Assembly: GCA_016787295.1 (NCBI GenBank)
Contig: JAEUUX010000116.1
Coordinates: 1-38,342 of the forward strand
Source: Chitinophagales bacterium
GTDB lineage: Bacteria > Bacteroidota > Bacteroidia > Chitinophagales > UBA2359
Direction of reading: 5' to 3'
Length of the DNA stretch: 38,342 nt
The notes under the pieces are model-generated. The model was not told where the DNA came from. It did no database searches and worked only from the letters and a program-made list of their open reading frames with translations. Below, piece by piece: positions 8,073 through 18,300 of the stretch. Position 1 is the stretch's first letter. Each line of letters starts with the position of its first letter. Made by a program: the position numbers and the translations under genes.

Positions 8073-8296
8073 ACAATATCTTTTTTGAGGGTTAATGTTT
8101 AATCGGAAAAGTGTTTTTCGGAGGGGCAAAGGGTTTTGATTATTGAAATAGGGAGTAAAAGTAGTGTTTTTTTCTTAATTGTGAATGCTTTACCATGTTT
8201 TTTTGTAAAAAAACAATGTTATGGGCATGATTTTTTTATGTTTGGGGTACTAATTTTGGGGTTTAGCTATCAAAAAAGAGTTGTAAAGAAAAAAAG

Positions 8297-8411
8297 TTCG
8301 AGTGGCGAAGCGCGTTAGGGATTGTAGGGGCAGCCGTTAGGCTGGTGCTTGCACCGAAGCGTAGCGAAGCCCCGTAAAGCCCGACCCGCAGGGAAACGCC
8401 CAAAAAATAAT
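8297..8411 (+). repeat. Dispersed intergenic repeat, copy 2
   Basis: A 115-bp element in the same orientation as copy 1 (5271-5393), placed on the other side of rel. The end blocks match copy 1 closely. The middle holds CAGCC-GTTA-GGCTG (8331-8344) and an overlapping GGTGC-TT-GCACC hairpin (8344-8355). The first has the same GTTA loop as copy 1 on a different stem. Confidence 0.85.
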
Positions 8412-8476
8412 ATTGTTTTGATATATTTTATGTGTACATTTTGGGACTATAGAAGTGGTGATGGTGTTTTGTGGTG

Positions 8477-8484
8477 CAAAGATA
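8477..8484 (-). promoter_or_regulatory. Possible rel promoter, -7 box
   Basis: TATCTTTG on the minus strand fits TAnnTTTG, but no TTG lies 19-21 bases upstream. If used, the leader to the rel ATG is about 400 nt and includes repeat copy 2. Confidence 0.35.
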
Positions 8485-8526
8485 AGGCAAAATAGTTATT
8501 TTTTGTTCATGTATATAGGTACTTTA

Positions 8527-8559
8527 GCCGCAATCTATGCAAGGTGCTTAGATTGCGGC
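8527..8559 (-). terminator. Hairpin after apaG, possible terminator
   Basis: An 11-bp perfect stem (8527-8537 and 8549-8559), with two more G-C pairs inside the 11-base loop. It lies 40 bp after the apaG stop. No T run follows on the minus strand, so termination here is uncertain; RNA stabilisation is the alternative. Confidence 0.45.
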
Positions 8560-8598
8560 ATTGTTTGAGGAGGGTTTATAGAGCAAATTGCTTGCGGT

Positions 8599-8988
8599 TT
8601 AATTCATTTTGAAAGGTGCGATAAGGCTAAATAGGGGTATTTCGGCGCTGAAAGTTTCTTGTGTTTCGGGATTTTTTATGGTATAGTGTCCCCACATTTT
8701 GCCTATTTCTGTGCTTAATTGACAGGCTGAGATGTATTGATACATGCCCATTGGTGCTATGAGGGGTTGTTTGCCCACAACGCCTTCGCCTTCGATTTTG
8801 CGCTCCATACCATACGCATCTTTGATTGTCCAGTATCGATACGTTAGTTGTAGGTTGCAAGTATTGTAGTTTTCGATGGTTATTTTGTAGGCAAACACAA
8901 AGGTATTGAGTTGTGGTTGGGAATGTTGTGGTTGATATAGACTTTCGACACTTACTTTTATTCCTTTTGTAATGGCTGTTGGACTCAT
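8599..8988 (-). CDS. apaG: ApaG family protein
   Basis: 129 residues, the family's normal size, all one ApaG (DUF525) immunoglobulin-like fold. Landmarks are FVFAYKITIEN, LTYRYWTIKDAYG and the glycine motif GEGVVGKQPLIAPMG, then MWGHYTI. ApaG is linked to Co2+/Mg2+ resistance and diadenosine tetraphosphate levels in enterobacteria, but its biochemical role is unsettled. It has no signal peptide. It lies 16 bp after gmk on the same strand, so the two are probably cotranscribed. Confidence 0.9.
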   Translation of the reverse strand: MSPTAITKGIKVSVESLYQPQHSQPQLNTFVFAYKITIENYNTCNLQLTYRYWTIKDAYGMERKIEGEGVVGKQPLIAPMGMYQYISACQLSTEIGKMWGHYTIKNPETQETFSAEIPLFSLIAPFKMN

Positions 8989-9004
8989 AGCTGGCTTTTG
9001 GAGG

Positions 9005-9676
9005 TTAAAGAGTGGCTGTTAGTTTTTGCCATTCAAAAAAAAAGTTGGTGGTTTCGGGTGTATTAGGTTCTGAGGGAGTTAGATCGGCGGTCAAAAAATT
9101 GGTAACGATTTGGTAGGCTTGTTGTTTGGCTACTTCGAGTTGGTCGTTGATGATGGTTACATCAAATCGGTTGGCATATTCCAGCTCGATAATGGCTTTT
9201 TGCAAGCGTTGCTGTAACGTGGCATCGGTTTCGGAGTTTCGTCCGACGAGGCGCGTTTTGAGGGCTTCGATGGAAGGAGGTTTGACAAAGATGGTTAGCG
9301 CGTCTTTACCATAGCATTTTTTGATGTTCAGAGCGCCTTGCACATCGACATCAAAAATCACGCTTTTGTCCATATCGAAAATACGTTGGATTTCGCTTTT
9401 AAGTGTGCCATAGTAATTACCATCATAGACTTCTTGATATTCCAAAAATTCGCCTGTTTCTACGCGTTGTAGGAATTGGTCTTTGGTAATAAAATAGTAG
9501 TCATAGCCGTCTTTTTCGCGTTGACGGCGCTGTCGGGTGGTGGCAGATACTGAAAATGCCAATACCTCGTTTAACTCGCTCATCAAGTGTCTAACAAGCG
9601 TGGTTTTGCCCGCACCAGAGGGAGCAGTAAAGATAACAAGTTTGCCTTTCACGTTGAATTGAATTGGGTTATACAT
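9005..9676 (-). CDS. gmk: Guanylate kinase
   Basis: 223 residues from the ATG at 9676. It phosphorylates GMP to GDP in the cytoplasm. The P-loop is TAPSGAGKTT (17-26), followed by SVSATTRQRRQREKDGYDY, the GMP-binding region of the family, then FLEYQEVYDGNYYGT and VIFDVDVQGALNIK. The frame is open up to an ATG at 9781, but that codon lies inside the hairpin after infB and the added 35 residues look unrelated to the family, so I use 9676. The C-terminus is about 15 residues longer than in typical Gmk. Confidence 0.93.
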   Translation of the reverse strand: MYNPIQFNVKGKLVIFTAPSGAGKTTLVRHLMSELNEVLAFSVSATTRQRRQREKDGYDYYFITKDQFLQRVETGEFLEYQEVYDGNYYGTLKSEIQRIFDMDKSVIFDVDVQGALNIKKCYGKDALTIFVKPPSIEALKTRLVGRNSETDATLQQRLQKAIIELEYANRFDVTIINDQLEVAKQQAYQIVTNFLTADLTPSEPNTPETTNFFFEWQKLTATL

Positions 9677-9761
9677 TTTGGAAAAAGAGTTGGCTACACC
9701 AAAAACTTGCTCATTTTTGTGCTTGTAGTGACATTCATAAAGGGTATGTGCTATTGCAAAA

Positions 9762-9792
9762 CAAGCCAAGCCGTTTTTCACAGCTTGGCATG
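9762..9792 (-). terminator. Hairpin terminator after infB
   Basis: GCCAAGC (9765-9771) pairs with GCTTGGC (9783-9789), with two more outer pairs around an A-A mismatch. On the minus strand it follows the infB stop by 6 bp and is followed by the T-rich TTGTTTT. Moderate strength. Confidence 0.55.
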
Positions 9793-9798
9793 TTTTTA

Positions 9799-12700
9799 CT
9801 ATAGGGTTCGTTTAACGCTAATTTCGTCAAAACCTTCTATGAGGTCTCCGACTTGTATGTCTTGGAAATTTTTGATGGCAATACCGCACTCCATACCCGA
9901 AAAGACTTCTTTTACATCGTCTTTGTAGCGCTTGAGGGAGGCAATGGTGCCTGTGTGCATGATGATACCGTCTCGCAAAAGGCGTATTTTGGTATCGGGT
10001 TTTATTTTGCCTTCGGTGACTAAGCAACCTGCGATGGTGCCCACTTTGGTGACTTTAAACACGTCGCGCACTTCGACGGTGCAAGCGAATCGTTCTTCGA
10101 ACTTAGGCTCGAGCATACCTATCATCGCTGCTTTCACTTCGTCGATAGCTTGGTAGATGATAGAGTAGGTACGCACATCGATGTTTTCGTCTTCGGCGTT
10201 TTTGCGTGCTTTGGGTGTTGGGCGCACCTGGAAGCCGATAATAATGGCATCGGAGGCGCTTGCCAGCAATACATCGGTTTCGGTAATAGCCCCTACGCCG
10301 CGATGTATGATTCTGACTTGTATTTCTTCGGTAGATAATTGTAGCAGGGAATCGGACAAGGCTTGTACAGAACCGTCCACGTCACCTTTGATGATGAGGT
10401 TAAGTTCCTTGAATGTGCCTAATGCTAAACGTCTGCCGATTTCGTCGAGGGTGATGTGACGACGTGCGCGTTGCTGTTGTTCGCGGATAATTTGTTCGCG
10501 TTTGCTGGCAATTTGTCGGGCTTCTTGTTCGTCGAGCAACACGCGGAATTTTTCACCTGCCTGTGGCGCACCACCCAGACCTAATATCTGAGCTGGACCT
10601 GATGGACCTATTTTTTTGACTTTTTTACCTACTTCGTTGAACATTGCCCGTACTTTACCGGAGTATTGTCCGCACAAAATAATGTCACCTACTTGTAGAG
10701 AGCCATTTTGTACCAATAAGGTGGTGATATAACCTTTGCCTTTATCTAAGGTAGCCTCTATGACCGAGCCGCCGGCTAATCTATCTGGATTGGCTTTAAG
10801 TTCGAGTAGTTCGGCTTCTAAGAGAATTTTTTCGAGCAGTTCGTCTATGTTAATACCTTTTTTGGCAGATATTTCTTGCGATTGGTATTTGCCGCCCCAT
10901 TCTTCTACTAACAAATCCATCTGTGCCAATTGTTCGCGAATGCGTTCGGGATTGGATTCGGGACGGTCTATTTTGTTAATAGCAAAAATCATAGGCACAT
11001 TGGCAGCGCGCGCATGGCTAATTGCCTCTTTGGTAGTGGGCATCACGCTATCGTCGGCTGCAATAACAATAACTACAATATCTGTTACTTTTGTACCACG
11101 CGCCCTCATTGCTGTAAAGGCTTCGTGACCGGGAGTGTCCAAAAAGGTAATTTTTTTGCCTGATTGTGTGGTAATTTGATAAGCTCCGATGTGTTGGGTA
11201 ATACCTCCTGCTTCGCCTTCTACCACTTTGGTTTTGCGGATATAATCCAACAAAGATGTTTTTCCATGGTCAACGTGTCCCATGATGGTCACGATGGGAG
11301 GACGCTCGACAAGAACAGCAGGGTCGTCGGCAACTTCTTCAAATTCAATTTCTTCTTCTGTAGCGCCAATAAACTCTACTTCGAAATTAAATTCAGAAGC
11401 TACTAATTCAATTAATTCTGCATCGAGGCGTTGGTTGATAGTCACGATAATACCTACTGCAAAGCAAGTAGAAATAACTTTAGTAGCAGTAATGTCCATC
11501 AACTTGGCTAATTCGCTTACTGTTACAAATTCGGTAACATGTAGTATATTGGTAGGAGCATTGGCTTCTTCCTGTCTTTCTGCATGAATATCTCGTTTTT
11601 GTTTTCGTAACTTAGCTCGGGTGTTTTTAGGTCTAGCACCGCCGCTAAGTTTAGCCATAGTAGCTCTGATTTTGTCTTGGATTTCTTTTTCGCTAACTTC
11701 TGTTTGTCCTTGTGCTTGTTTGTCTCGGTCGGCTTTCTTTTTGGTGACCTGTGGTGTGGGGCGTTTCTTTTCAACGACACCTTTGTTTTGTGCTTGGTTC
11801 TGATTTTGCGCTTTGTTCTGATTTTGATTATCCTTTCCGCCGCGCCCTTGCCCTGGTTTGTGTTGGTTGTTGTCTCTGCCGCCGCCGCCGCGTCCTTGTT
11901 GACCGCCGCCGCCTTGATTTTGTTGATTTTGTTGATTCTGTTGATTGCCACCAGCTTGAGGACGCTTGTTTTGAGCATTTGGATTTTGCTCTGCTGTCGT
12001 TGTACTATCGGTATTAACTTTTTTGTCTACCTTAATACGTTTGCGTTTTTTCTTTTTCTCGTGGTCGCTGTCTGTCCCACTATTATTGGCATTTTGCGAG
12101 TTGTTATTATTGGCAGCATTAGGTGTGCCTTTTTGTGGTTGGTTTCTGCGGTCGTTTTGGTTGTTGTTATTAGCACCTTTATTGGACTCGCCTCCACTGC
12201 CCTGTCTGTTGTCATTTTTCTGCTTATTAATGCGTTTGTCTTTTTCCTTTTTCTTATCTGCAACTCGGTCGGGACGCGTTCGAAAGTTCAGGCTATCGAG
12301 GTCTATTTTACCTACCACTTTAGTTCCTGTGACACCATAGCTTTCGATGGTATCGGCTCTAAAGAGTTCTTGGGTTTCGGTATCAGGAGTTTCCTCTTTG
12401 CTTTTGGATTGTTCCTCAATAGGTTTTGCTGCTATTTCGGTAGTATTTTTTTGTTTTTGTTGTTCCCTATTGTCTTTTCCTCCTTTCTGCTTATCTCCTT
12501 TATTTCTATGAATAGGTTTGAAATCGAGGGGCATCGCATCAAACTCGTCAAACATAGCATCGATATCGCGTGCAGGCGGTACCATTACAGGTTCTTCAAC
12601 AACAATGGGTTTAGGTTTAGGCGCTCCATTACCAGCCTTTTGAATAGGCTTTTCCTCTTGTGGTTTTTTGTGTTCTTCCGAAACTTTTTCAATACCATCT

Positions 12701-13101
12701 TTATGAGGATTATTGGAATTAACGTCCGTTTTGGGTTTTTCTTTGCTAAGAATAGGTAGTTCTTCTTTCAACGGTTGGGATTGTGGTGAAGTTTCAGTCA
12801 CAACATTGTCCGTCTTACTTTCTACATGCAAAGGTGCTTTGTTAGAGTTGTCTGTTTCGTTTTTTTCAGTTTCTTTGATAGACGTTGTCCTCAAATGAAC
12901 TTGTTCTGCTCTTTCTTTTTCTTTTTTTTCGCGCGCAAAATCGCGCTCCAAAACCTCATACATCTCTTCAGAAAGTTTGAAAGTAGCTTTATTATCTACA
13001 TCGAAACCTTTCTTTTTAAGATGTGCGGTAATGGTTTCCGTACCTACATTAAATTCTTTAGCTGCTTGAGCTAATCTAACACCTTTGTTGTTGCCTGTCA
13101 T
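9799..13101 (-). CDS. infB: Translation initiation factor IF-2
   Basis: 1100 residues from the ATG at 13101 (a TTG three codons earlier is also in frame). IF-2 is the GTPase that brings initiator tRNA to the ribosome. The first 25 or so residues ([20 protein letters not shown]) form an IF2-N module. There follows a disordered region of about 400 residues with Lys/Glu blocks and then an Asn/Gln/Gly-rich tract at about 325-445. A second IF2-N module ([15 protein letters not shown]) comes before the G domain, with [12 protein letters not shown] (near 607), [15 protein letters not shown] and NKID. The EF-Tu-like domain 2 and the C-terminal tRNA-binding domains are complete. It is third in rimP-nusA-infB, a conserved order. 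The N-terminal half is longer than in most bacteria. Confidence 0.97.
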   Translation of the reverse strand: MTGNNKGVRLAQAAKEFNVGTETITAHLKKKGFDVDNKATFKLSEEMYEVLERDFAREKKEKERAEQVHLRTTSIKETEKNETDNSNKAPLHVESKTDNVVTETSPQSQPLKEELPILSKEKPKTDVNSNNPHKDGIEKVSEEHKKPQEEKPIQKAGNGAPKPKPIVVEEPVMVPPARDIDAMFDEFDAMPLDFKPIHRNKGDKQKGGKDNREQQKQKNTTEIAAKPIEEQSKSKEETPDTETQELFRADTIESYGVTGTKVVGKIDLDSLNFRTRPDRVADKKKEKDKRINKQKNDNRQGSGGESNKGANNNNQNDRRNQPQKGTPNAANNNNSQNANNSGTDSDHEKKKKRKRIKVDKKVNTDSTTTAEQNPNAQNKRPQAGGNQQNQQNQQNQGGGGQQGRGGGGRDNNQHKPGQGRGGKDNQNQNKAQNQNQAQNKGVVEKKRPTPQVTKKKADRDKQAQGQTEVSEKEIQDKIRATMAKLSGGARPKNTRAKLRKQKRDIHAERQEEANAPTNILHVTEFVTVSELAKLMDITATKVISTCFAVGIIVTINQRLDAELIELVASEFNFEVEFIGATEEEIEFEEVADDPAVLVERPPIVTIMGHVDHGKTSLLDYIRKTKVVEGEAGGITQHIGAYQITTQSGKKITFLDTPGHEAFTAMRARGTKVTDIVVIVIAADDSVMPTTKEAISHARAANVPMIFAINKIDRPESNPERIREQLAQMDLLVEEWGGKYQSQEISAKKGINIDELLEKILLEAELLELKANPDRLAGGSVIEATLDKGKGYITTLLVQNGSLQVGDIILCGQYSGKVRAMFNEVGKKVKKIGPSGPAQILGLGGAPQAGEKFRVLLDEQEARQIASKREQIIREQQQRARRHITLDEIGRRLALGTFKELNLIIKGDVDGSVQALSDSLLQLSTEEIQVRIIHRGVGAITETDVLLASASDAIIIGFQVRPTPKARKNAEDENIDVRTYSIIYQAIDEVKAAMIGMLEPKFEERFACTVEVRDVFKVTKVGTIAGCLVTEGKIKPDTKIRLLRDGIIMHTGTIASLKRYKDDVKEVFSGMECGIAIKNFQDIQVGDLIEGFDEISVKRTL

Positions 13102-13337
13102 GTAGTCCAATATCTGCGTGAAATAATCTCGAATACCCAGATTAAATAGTTTTTGGGATTAAAGAATATAGTTTATTTATAAAATACGTATTTTTTTAAT
13201 ATACTCCTATTCTACTAATTATTAGTCGAACAAGAGGCGTGAGTGTGGGCAAAGTATAGTGATATGAGCATAAAATTAGGCATTGTCACCCAATAGATAC
13301 ATAACAAGGTGTTTGTCATAAGCCATTAAGCCATATA

Positions 13338-14612
13338 TCAGTTTTCCTTGTTATTGCCTTCTTCTTCTTCGTCGCTATCAAATTCTTCTTCGATAACGCG
13401 CAACACATCACGCACGGTTTCTTCCTCCAAATCGGTACGGCGTACCAATTCGTCAAGGTTTAGACTTAACACACTACGAGCTGTATCACAGCCAATTGCT
13501 TTGAATTGGTCGATGACCCATTGGTCGATTTCGTCCGAAAACTCGTCTAATTCTATGTCATATTCTTCTTCTTCTGAATCGCGATAGACATCGATTTCGT
13601 AACCTGTCAATTTACCTGCTAATCGAATATTGACACCATTTTTGCCAATCGCCAGCGAAATTTGGTCGGGATTAAGAACAACCGAAGCTCTTTTGCGGTC
13701 TTCGTTGATATCGATAGAAACAACTTTGGAAATAGCCAAAGCGCGTTGTATGAACAAACGAACATTAGATGTATACTGAATAACATCTATGTTTTCGTTG
13801 CGCAATTCTTTTACGATACCCAATATTCGTGAGCCTTTCATACCCACACAAGAACCCACGGGGTCTATTCTCTCGTCAAAAGACTCCACTGCAACTTTAG
13901 CTTTCTCTCCTGGTTCGCGAGCAATTTTGCGAATAGCTATCAAACCTTCTGCTATTTCGGGTACTTCTGCTTCCAAGAGTTTTGCCAAAAAAGAATTGTC
14001 AGTACGCGAAAGAATAACACGGGGGGTATTGTTTCGCAGCTCCACTTTTTTGACGATAGCCTTAATTGGGTCGCCTTTTTTATAAAAATCGGCGGGAATG
14101 TGCTCTATTTTGGGCAAAACGAGTTCGCTTCCGTCGTCGTCTAACACCAATAGTTCTTTTTTCCAAACTTGGTAGACTTCGCCATTAATGACATCGCCCA
14201 CGCGGTCGCTATATTTTTTGTATAGTTCATCTTTCTCCAATTCCATGATGCGCGACTTAAGCGTTTGGCTTGCTGCCAAAATAGCTCTGCGCCCAAAAGT
14301 ATCTAAGCCAATGGGTTCATACAACTCCTCTCCCACCTCAAAATCGGCTTCGATTTTAGTAGCTTCTGAATAGGCAACTTGTTGATTAGAGTCTTGCACT
14401 TCGCCATCTGCTACGATTTCGCGTCTGCGCCAAATTTCGAGGTCTCCTTTATCGGGATTTACAATAATATCAAAATTTTCGTCATTACCATACTTTTTGC
14501 GCAACAAAGTTTTAAATACGTCTTCAAGAACGCGCATCATGGTATGACGATCTATATTTTTAAATTCTTTGAATTCCGAAAAGGATTCGATAAGCACTAC
14601 GTTTCCTGCCAT
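13338..14612 (-). CDS. nusA: Transcription termination/antitermination factor NusA
   Basis: 424 residues from the ATG at 14612; eight more upstream codons are open but do not fit the family start. NusA binds RNA polymerase and nascent RNA to control pausing and termination. The N-terminal polymerase-binding domain covers about 1-125, then an S1 domain (RVGDVINGEVYQVWK), KH1 with DERIDPVGSCVGMKGSRI, and KH2 with AIGKNGVNIRLAGKLTGY. The end is an acidic helical tail (EEEFDSDEEEEG) with no room for the double repeats of enterobacterial NusA. It lies 64 bp after rimP and 236 bp before infB. Confidence 0.96.
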   Translation of the reverse strand: MAGNVVLIESFSEFKEFKNIDRHTMMRVLEDVFKTLLRKKYGNDENFDIIVNPDKGDLEIWRRREIVADGEVQDSNQQVAYSEATKIEADFEVGEELYEPIGLDTFGRRAILAASQTLKSRIMELEKDELYKKYSDRVGDVINGEVYQVWKKELLVLDDDGSELVLPKIEHIPADFYKKGDPIKAIVKKVELRNNTPRVILSRTDNSFLAKLLEAEVPEIAEGLIAIRKIAREPGEKAKVAVESFDERIDPVGSCVGMKGSRILGIVKELRNENIDVIQYTSNVRLFIQRALAISKVVSIDINEDRKRASVVLNPDQISLAIGKNGVNIRLAGKLTGYEIDVYRDSEEEEYDIELDEFSDEIDQWVIDQFKAIGCDTARSVLSLNLDELVRRTDLEEETVRDVLRVIEEEFDSDEEEEGNNKEN

Positions 14613-14676
14613 AGTTGATTTATTGGATAAACGCACAACAAGTTATTTTGGCGTTGTTGATGGAATATAGAATGGA

Positions 14677-15159
14677 TTAAAATGTGATGGTTTTTTGGGT
14701 AGAAATGATTTGTTCGAGCGGAATAATAACCGTTTGAATTTCTTTTTTCTTGTTTTTAGGATTTTTGCTATGGATATGTTGCTCGACCGTAATGGCTTCT
14801 GGTGTTGCTGCTAAAAGCACGCCTTCCACATCAACACCATTTTTTTGTTTAACCAAAATGGTGCGTCCTATGTTTTTGGGATATTGGCGAAAAACCTTGA
14901 AAGGAGTGGTCAATCCGGGCGAAGATACCTCCAAATTGTAATTAGTAGGAACGAGTTGTTCTTCTTCTAAATACTTTTCGAGAAAACGGCTCACCTCGGC
15001 ACACACATCAACTGTTAATAGTTCATCGCTTTCTATAGCTACTTCGATGTTTTGTGGGTTAGTAGCATCTACGTTTACCAAAAAACAATCGGAGTTCGCA
15101 AATTTTTCGTTCAATAAGGCTTCAATACGAGCCTCTATTGCACTTTTTGTCACCATCAT
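14677..15159 (-). CDS. rimP: Ribosome maturation factor RimP
   Basis: 160 residues, normal length. RimP helps assemble the 30S subunit. The N-terminal alpha/beta domain ends in the family motif NYNLEVSSPGLTTPF, followed by a small SH3-like beta domain (ILVKQKNGVDVEGVLLAA). Two adjacent ATG codons at 15159 and 15156 could both start it. It is the first gene of rimP-nusA-infB, directly behind a clear promoter. Confidence 0.95.
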   Translation of the reverse strand: MMVTKSAIEARIEALLNEKFANSDCFLVNVDATNPQNIEVAIESDELLTVDVCAEVSRFLEKYLEEEQLVPTNYNLEVSSPGLTTPFKVFRQYPKNIGRTILVKQKNGVDVEGVLLAATPEAITVEQHIHSKNPKNKKKEIQTVIIPLEQIISTQKTITF

Positions 15160-15184
15160 TATTTAGAGTATACTATTTTGGGCG

Positions 15185-15215
15185 CAAAGTTAGCGGTATT
15201 TTTGGAATTTAGCAA
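15185..15215 (-). promoter_or_regulatory. Promoter of rimP-nusA-infB
   Basis: On the minus strand TTG (15215-15213), exactly 20 bases, TAACTTTG (15192-15185). It matches the Bacteroidota consensus and lies 26 bp before the rimP start, so the 5' leader is only about 15-25 nt. Confidence 0.8.
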
Positions 15216-15304
15216 TGAAAGTGTTTAGTTTTGCCATTTTTTATACAATTTGTTGTATAATAAGCCTTCAAACGGCAATTCTATTCAATTGATGACTAAT
15301 AGAA

Positions 15305-15340
15305 TAGCCAACAAAAACCAAAAAATGGTTTTGTTGGCTA
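15305..15340 (-). terminator. Hairpin terminator after rplQ
   Basis: A 15-bp stem (15305-15320 and 15326-15340, one bulged base) lies 45 bp after the rplQ stop and before the rimP promoter. The T content after it is modest (TTCTATT). It most likely ends the ribosomal superoperon transcript. Confidence 0.6.
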
Positions 15341-15385
15341 CTCCGTTGCTGAAGAATCAGCAGCAATAGGTAATAGCAATTGCCG

Positions 15386-15862
15386 TTATTCGGACTCAGA
15401 CTCAGAAGCATCACTTTTTCGTTTAGCTCCGCCTCTTCGTGTACGGCGTTTGCGCTCTGTAGTTGCTGCCTCGATTTGTACGTTTTTATTAGCAGTATAA
15501 GTGGCATTATAGTCTACCAATTCGAGGATGCACATTTCGGCATTATCTCCCATTCTAAATCCTGTTTTAAGGATTCGAGTATAACCTCCGGGACGATCCA
15601 TGATTCTCATAGACACTTCGTCAAAAAGCACTTTGGTACTTTTTTTATCTTGGAGATAGGAGAATACAGTACGGCGCGATTGCGTAGTATCGTCTTTTGA
15701 CTTAGTAATAAGTGGCTCGACGTATTTTTTCAAGGCTTTTGCCTTAGCAACAGTCGTATTAATACGCTTGTTGATGATGAGCGATGAAGCCATATTCGAC
15801 AACATGGCATCGCGATGAGAGGCGGTTCTCCCGAGATGGTTTATTTTTTTTCCGTGTCGCAT
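15386..15862 (-). CDS. rplQ: 50S ribosomal protein L17
   Basis: 158 residues. The N-terminal 115 or so are the conserved L17 core, opening [20 protein letters not shown] and with [20 protein letters not shown]. The C-terminal 40 residues are a family-typical basic/acidic extension ([20 protein letters not shown]). L17 lies near the peptide exit tunnel. It is the last gene of the alpha operon, 81 bp after rpoA. Confidence 0.97.
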   Translation of the reverse strand: MRHGKKINHLGRTASHRDAMLSNMASSLIINKRINTTVAKAKALKKYVEPLITKSKDDTTQSRRTVFSYLQDKKSTKVLFDEVSMRIMDRPGGYTRILKTGFRMGDNAEMCILELVDYNATYTANKNVQIEAATTERKRRTRRGGAKRKSDASESESE

Positions 15863-15943
15863 AACCGGTTGGTATTAATAACACCCTATGGGTAGCTTTG
15901 TTAAAAAAATGGGTTGGTTACGATAAGAGTATAATTCTTTTTT

Positions 15944-16942
15944 TTATTCTTCATCTACTTGATAACGAGACAGATCCATGCCAAAATGTAATCCTTTTTC
16001 GTTGATAAGTTCTTCGATTTCCATCAAAGACTTTCTACCAAAGTTTCGGAATTTGATAAGAGCTTGTGTATCATACGATACTAATTCGGACAAGCTATTA
16101 ATTTTGGCTGCTTTAAGGCAGTTGTATGCCCTAACAGATAGGTCGAGGTCTTCAAGCGGAGTTTTGAGTAATTTGCGCATATGCAATACGTGTTCATCGA
16201 CAACATCTTCGTCTTCTTTGATTTTAATATCAAAAGTGATATTTTCGTCGGAGATAAGCATCAGGTGTTGGATTAGAATACGAGCAGCTTCTTTAATAGC
16301 ATCTTCGGGGTGTATAGTACCGTCCGTTTTGATTTCTACTATTAGCTTCTCATAGTCTGTTTTTTGTTCGACGCGCGTATTTTCGACTTTGTACATTACA
16401 TTTTTGATAGGTGTGTAGATAGCATCTATCGGAATAACTCCATGTACCCAGTCTTTGGCTTTATTTTCTTCGGCGGGAACATAACCTCTCCCTTTCTGTA
16501 TAGTTAGTTCGATTTCTAACTGTACAGAAGCTTCCATATTGCAAATCACCAAATCGGGGTTCATTATTCGAAAAGCGGCGGTATGTCTTTCGATGTCACC
16601 TGCTTTAAATTGTGATTGGTTTTGAATGGTAACGAAAATCCTTTCGTTAGTCAATTCATCATCTTTCACTACTTTTTTGAACCTTACCTGTTTGATGTTC
16701 AATATAATTTCGGTTATGTCTTCTATGACTCCTCTAATGGTAGAAAATTCATGGTCTACGCCGCTGATTTTGATACTAGTGATTGCATAACCTTCTAAGG
16801 AAGACAGCAATACGCGACGCAAAGAGTTGCCTATGGTCACTCCGAAGCCGGGTTCGAGCGGGCGAAATTCAAATACGCCTTCGAAATCGGTGGTTTTTTG
16901 TGCGCTAATTTTTTCGGGTTTTTGAAAGGCGAGAATTCCCAT
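15944..16942 (-). CDS. rpoA: DNA-directed RNA polymerase subunit alpha
   Basis: 332 residues, standard length. The N-terminal assembly domain shows [20 protein letters not shown] and [16 protein letters not shown]; the C-terminal domain (about 255-325) has [20 protein letters not shown] and [16 protein letters not shown], the helix-hairpin-helix that contacts upstream promoter DNA. Two copies of alpha form the scaffold of RNA polymerase. The gene sits between rpsD (133 bp) and rplQ, as in most bacteria. Confidence 0.98.
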   Translation of the reverse strand: MGILAFQKPEKISAQKTTDFEGVFEFRPLEPGFGVTIGNSLRRVLLSSLEGYAITSIKISGVDHEFSTIRGVIEDITEIILNIKQVRFKKVVKDDELTNERIFVTIQNQSQFKAGDIERHTAAFRIMNPDLVICNMEASVQLEIELTIQKGRGYVPAEENKAKDWVHGVIPIDAIYTPIKNVMYKVENTRVEQKTDYEKLIVEIKTDGTIHPEDAIKEAARILIQHLMLISDENITFDIKIKEDEDVVDEHVLHMRKLLKTPLEDLDLSVRAYNCLKAAKINSLSELVSYDTQALIKFRNFGRKSLMEIEELINEKGLHFGMDLSRYQVDEE

Positions 16943-17075
16943 TACTTGTATGAATTTAAAATATTAGAAAATAGAGCATTCGAGCAACTTATGACTCTTT
17001 ATAGGAGCAAAAATGGCTGGCGACATTCTATTGAGGCTAACCAACTTGCCTCCTACTAATAGCAGTAATATACTA

Positions 17076-17681
17076 TTATTTGGAGTATAGCTCTACAATC
17101 AACTGTTCGTTGATGTTTTCGGGAATTTGCTCTCTTTCGGGATAGGCAATAAATGTTCCTACACTAGTAGCAGTATTCCAATCTAACCAAGGATACTGTT
17201 TGCCTTTTTTGCCCAGAGACGATTTGATGAAATCAAGTTCTACTGACGCACCTTTGATACCAACAATATCGCCAGGACGTAATAGGCAAGAAGGAACGTT
17301 CATTATTTGACCATTCACCGTAATGTGGCGGTGAGAAACCATTTGGCGCGCACCACGACGAGTATTTGATAAGCCTAAACGAAAAATAACATTATCTAAA
17401 CGCGATTCTAACAACTGAAGCAATACTGCACCTGTCACACCATGTTTAGAACTTGCTTTTTTGAACAAGTTACGGAACTGACGTTCTAAAACACCGTAAG
17501 TATATTTGGCTTTTTGTTTTTCTTTTAGCTGTGCGCTATATTCTTTAACCGCTTTGCGTTTTTGCGCTAAACCATGCTGACCGGGAGGATAGTTTCTTTT
17601 ATCAAAAGAACGATCAAACCCGAAAATTGGCTCACCAAATTTACGAGCGATTTTTGTACTTGGACCTCTATAACGTGCCAT
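17076..17681 (-). CDS. rpsD: 30S ribosomal protein S4
   Basis: 201 residues. It opens [20 protein letters not shown] and has the S4 RNA-binding module in the middle ([20 protein letters not shown] and [15 protein letters not shown]). No zinc cysteines are present in the N-terminal region, so it is the zinc-free form. S4 starts 30S assembly on 16S rRNA and in some bacteria represses the alpha operon. The 116-bp gap to rpsK upstream shows no obvious regulatory fold. Confidence 0.97.
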   Translation of the reverse strand: MARYRGPSTKIARKFGEPIFGFDRSFDKRNYPPGQHGLAQKRKAVKEYSAQLKEKQKAKYTYGVLERQFRNLFKKASSKHGVTGAVLLQLLESRLDNVIFRLGLSNTRRGARQMVSHRHITVNGQIMNVPSCLLRPGDIVGIKGASVELDFIKSSLGKKGKQYPWLDWNTATSVGTFIAYPEREQIPENINEQLIVELYSK

Positions 17682-17797
17682 ATATTGTAAAAGAAATTTA
17701 CTTTCTTTGGGTATTAATGAAGTTTAATTTGTAAAATAGAATAGAAACTGCTATCTTTTTTTAATGACAGCAACAACCATATCAAAAATCGAGCCTA

Positions 17798-18190
17798 CTA
17801 CACACGGCGACGTTTAGGCGGTCTACAGCCATTGTGTGGTAGTGGAGTAACATCGTGAATAGTCATAACGTCTATGCCAGAACCAGCAATAGTACGAATA
17901 GCCGACTCACGACCCGAACCAGGTCCTTTAACAAACACATCAACACGCTTTAAACCTGCTTCAGAAGCCACTTTGGCAGCATCAGAGGCTGCTACTTGGG
18001 CGGCGTAAGGGGTATTTTTTTTAGATCCGCGAAAACCGCCTTTACCCGCTGTCGACCAAGATATAACTTGTCCTGTTTGATTTGTAAAGGAAATGATGAT
18101 ATTATTGAAACTGGCTCGTATATAAGCGCGTCCTTCTGCTTCTACTTTGACGACGCGTTTTTTGACCGCTTTTTTCTTTGTTTTTGCCAT
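17798..18190 (-). CDS. rpsK: 30S ribosomal protein S11
   Basis: 130 residues from the ATG at 18190, which begins [21 protein letters not shown] start twelve codons further upstream is open but adds sequence foreign to the family. Core motifs are [37 protein letters not shown] and the C-terminal [17 protein letters not shown]11 forms part of the 30S platform. It lies between rpsM (110 bp upstream) and rpsD. Confidence 0.97.
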   Translation of the reverse strand: MAKTKKKAVKKRVVKVEAEGRAYIRASFNNIIISFTNQTGQVISWSTAGKGGFRGSKKNTPYAAQVAASDAAKVASEAGLKRVDVFVKGPGSGRESAIRTIAGSGIDVMTIHDVTPLPHNGCRPPKRRRV

Positions 18191-18300
18191 ATTTGGTGGA
18201 ACAATAGTTTGGGGCAAGCATACCACTCATTAGCTGCATTTCAACATTGGCAATAAGCCTTTGGCAAAACACATGACATGCTTCCTGATAGAACAAATGA

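Larger units (their letters stand above)
8073..8598. other. 526-bp intergenic region upstream of rel
   Basis: Holds, from right to left on the minus strand, a hairpin after apaG (8527-8559), a TATCTTTG promoter-like box (8477-8484), repeat copy 2 (8297-8411), and then AT-rich sequence with several T and A runs up to the rel start. I see no gene in it. Short open frames near 8136-8318 lack any conserved sequence. Confidence 0.5.

Noticed and set aside
9677-9781. N-terminal extension of guanylate kinase
   Set aside because: The upstream ATG lies within the terminator hairpin after infB and the extra residues do not resemble Gmk.
11677-12759. Long plus-strand open frame (360 codons) opposite infB
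   Set aside because: It mirrors the low-complexity IF-2 linker; the product is Leu/Val/Phe-rich junk without a family, and the minus-strand frame is a full IF-2.
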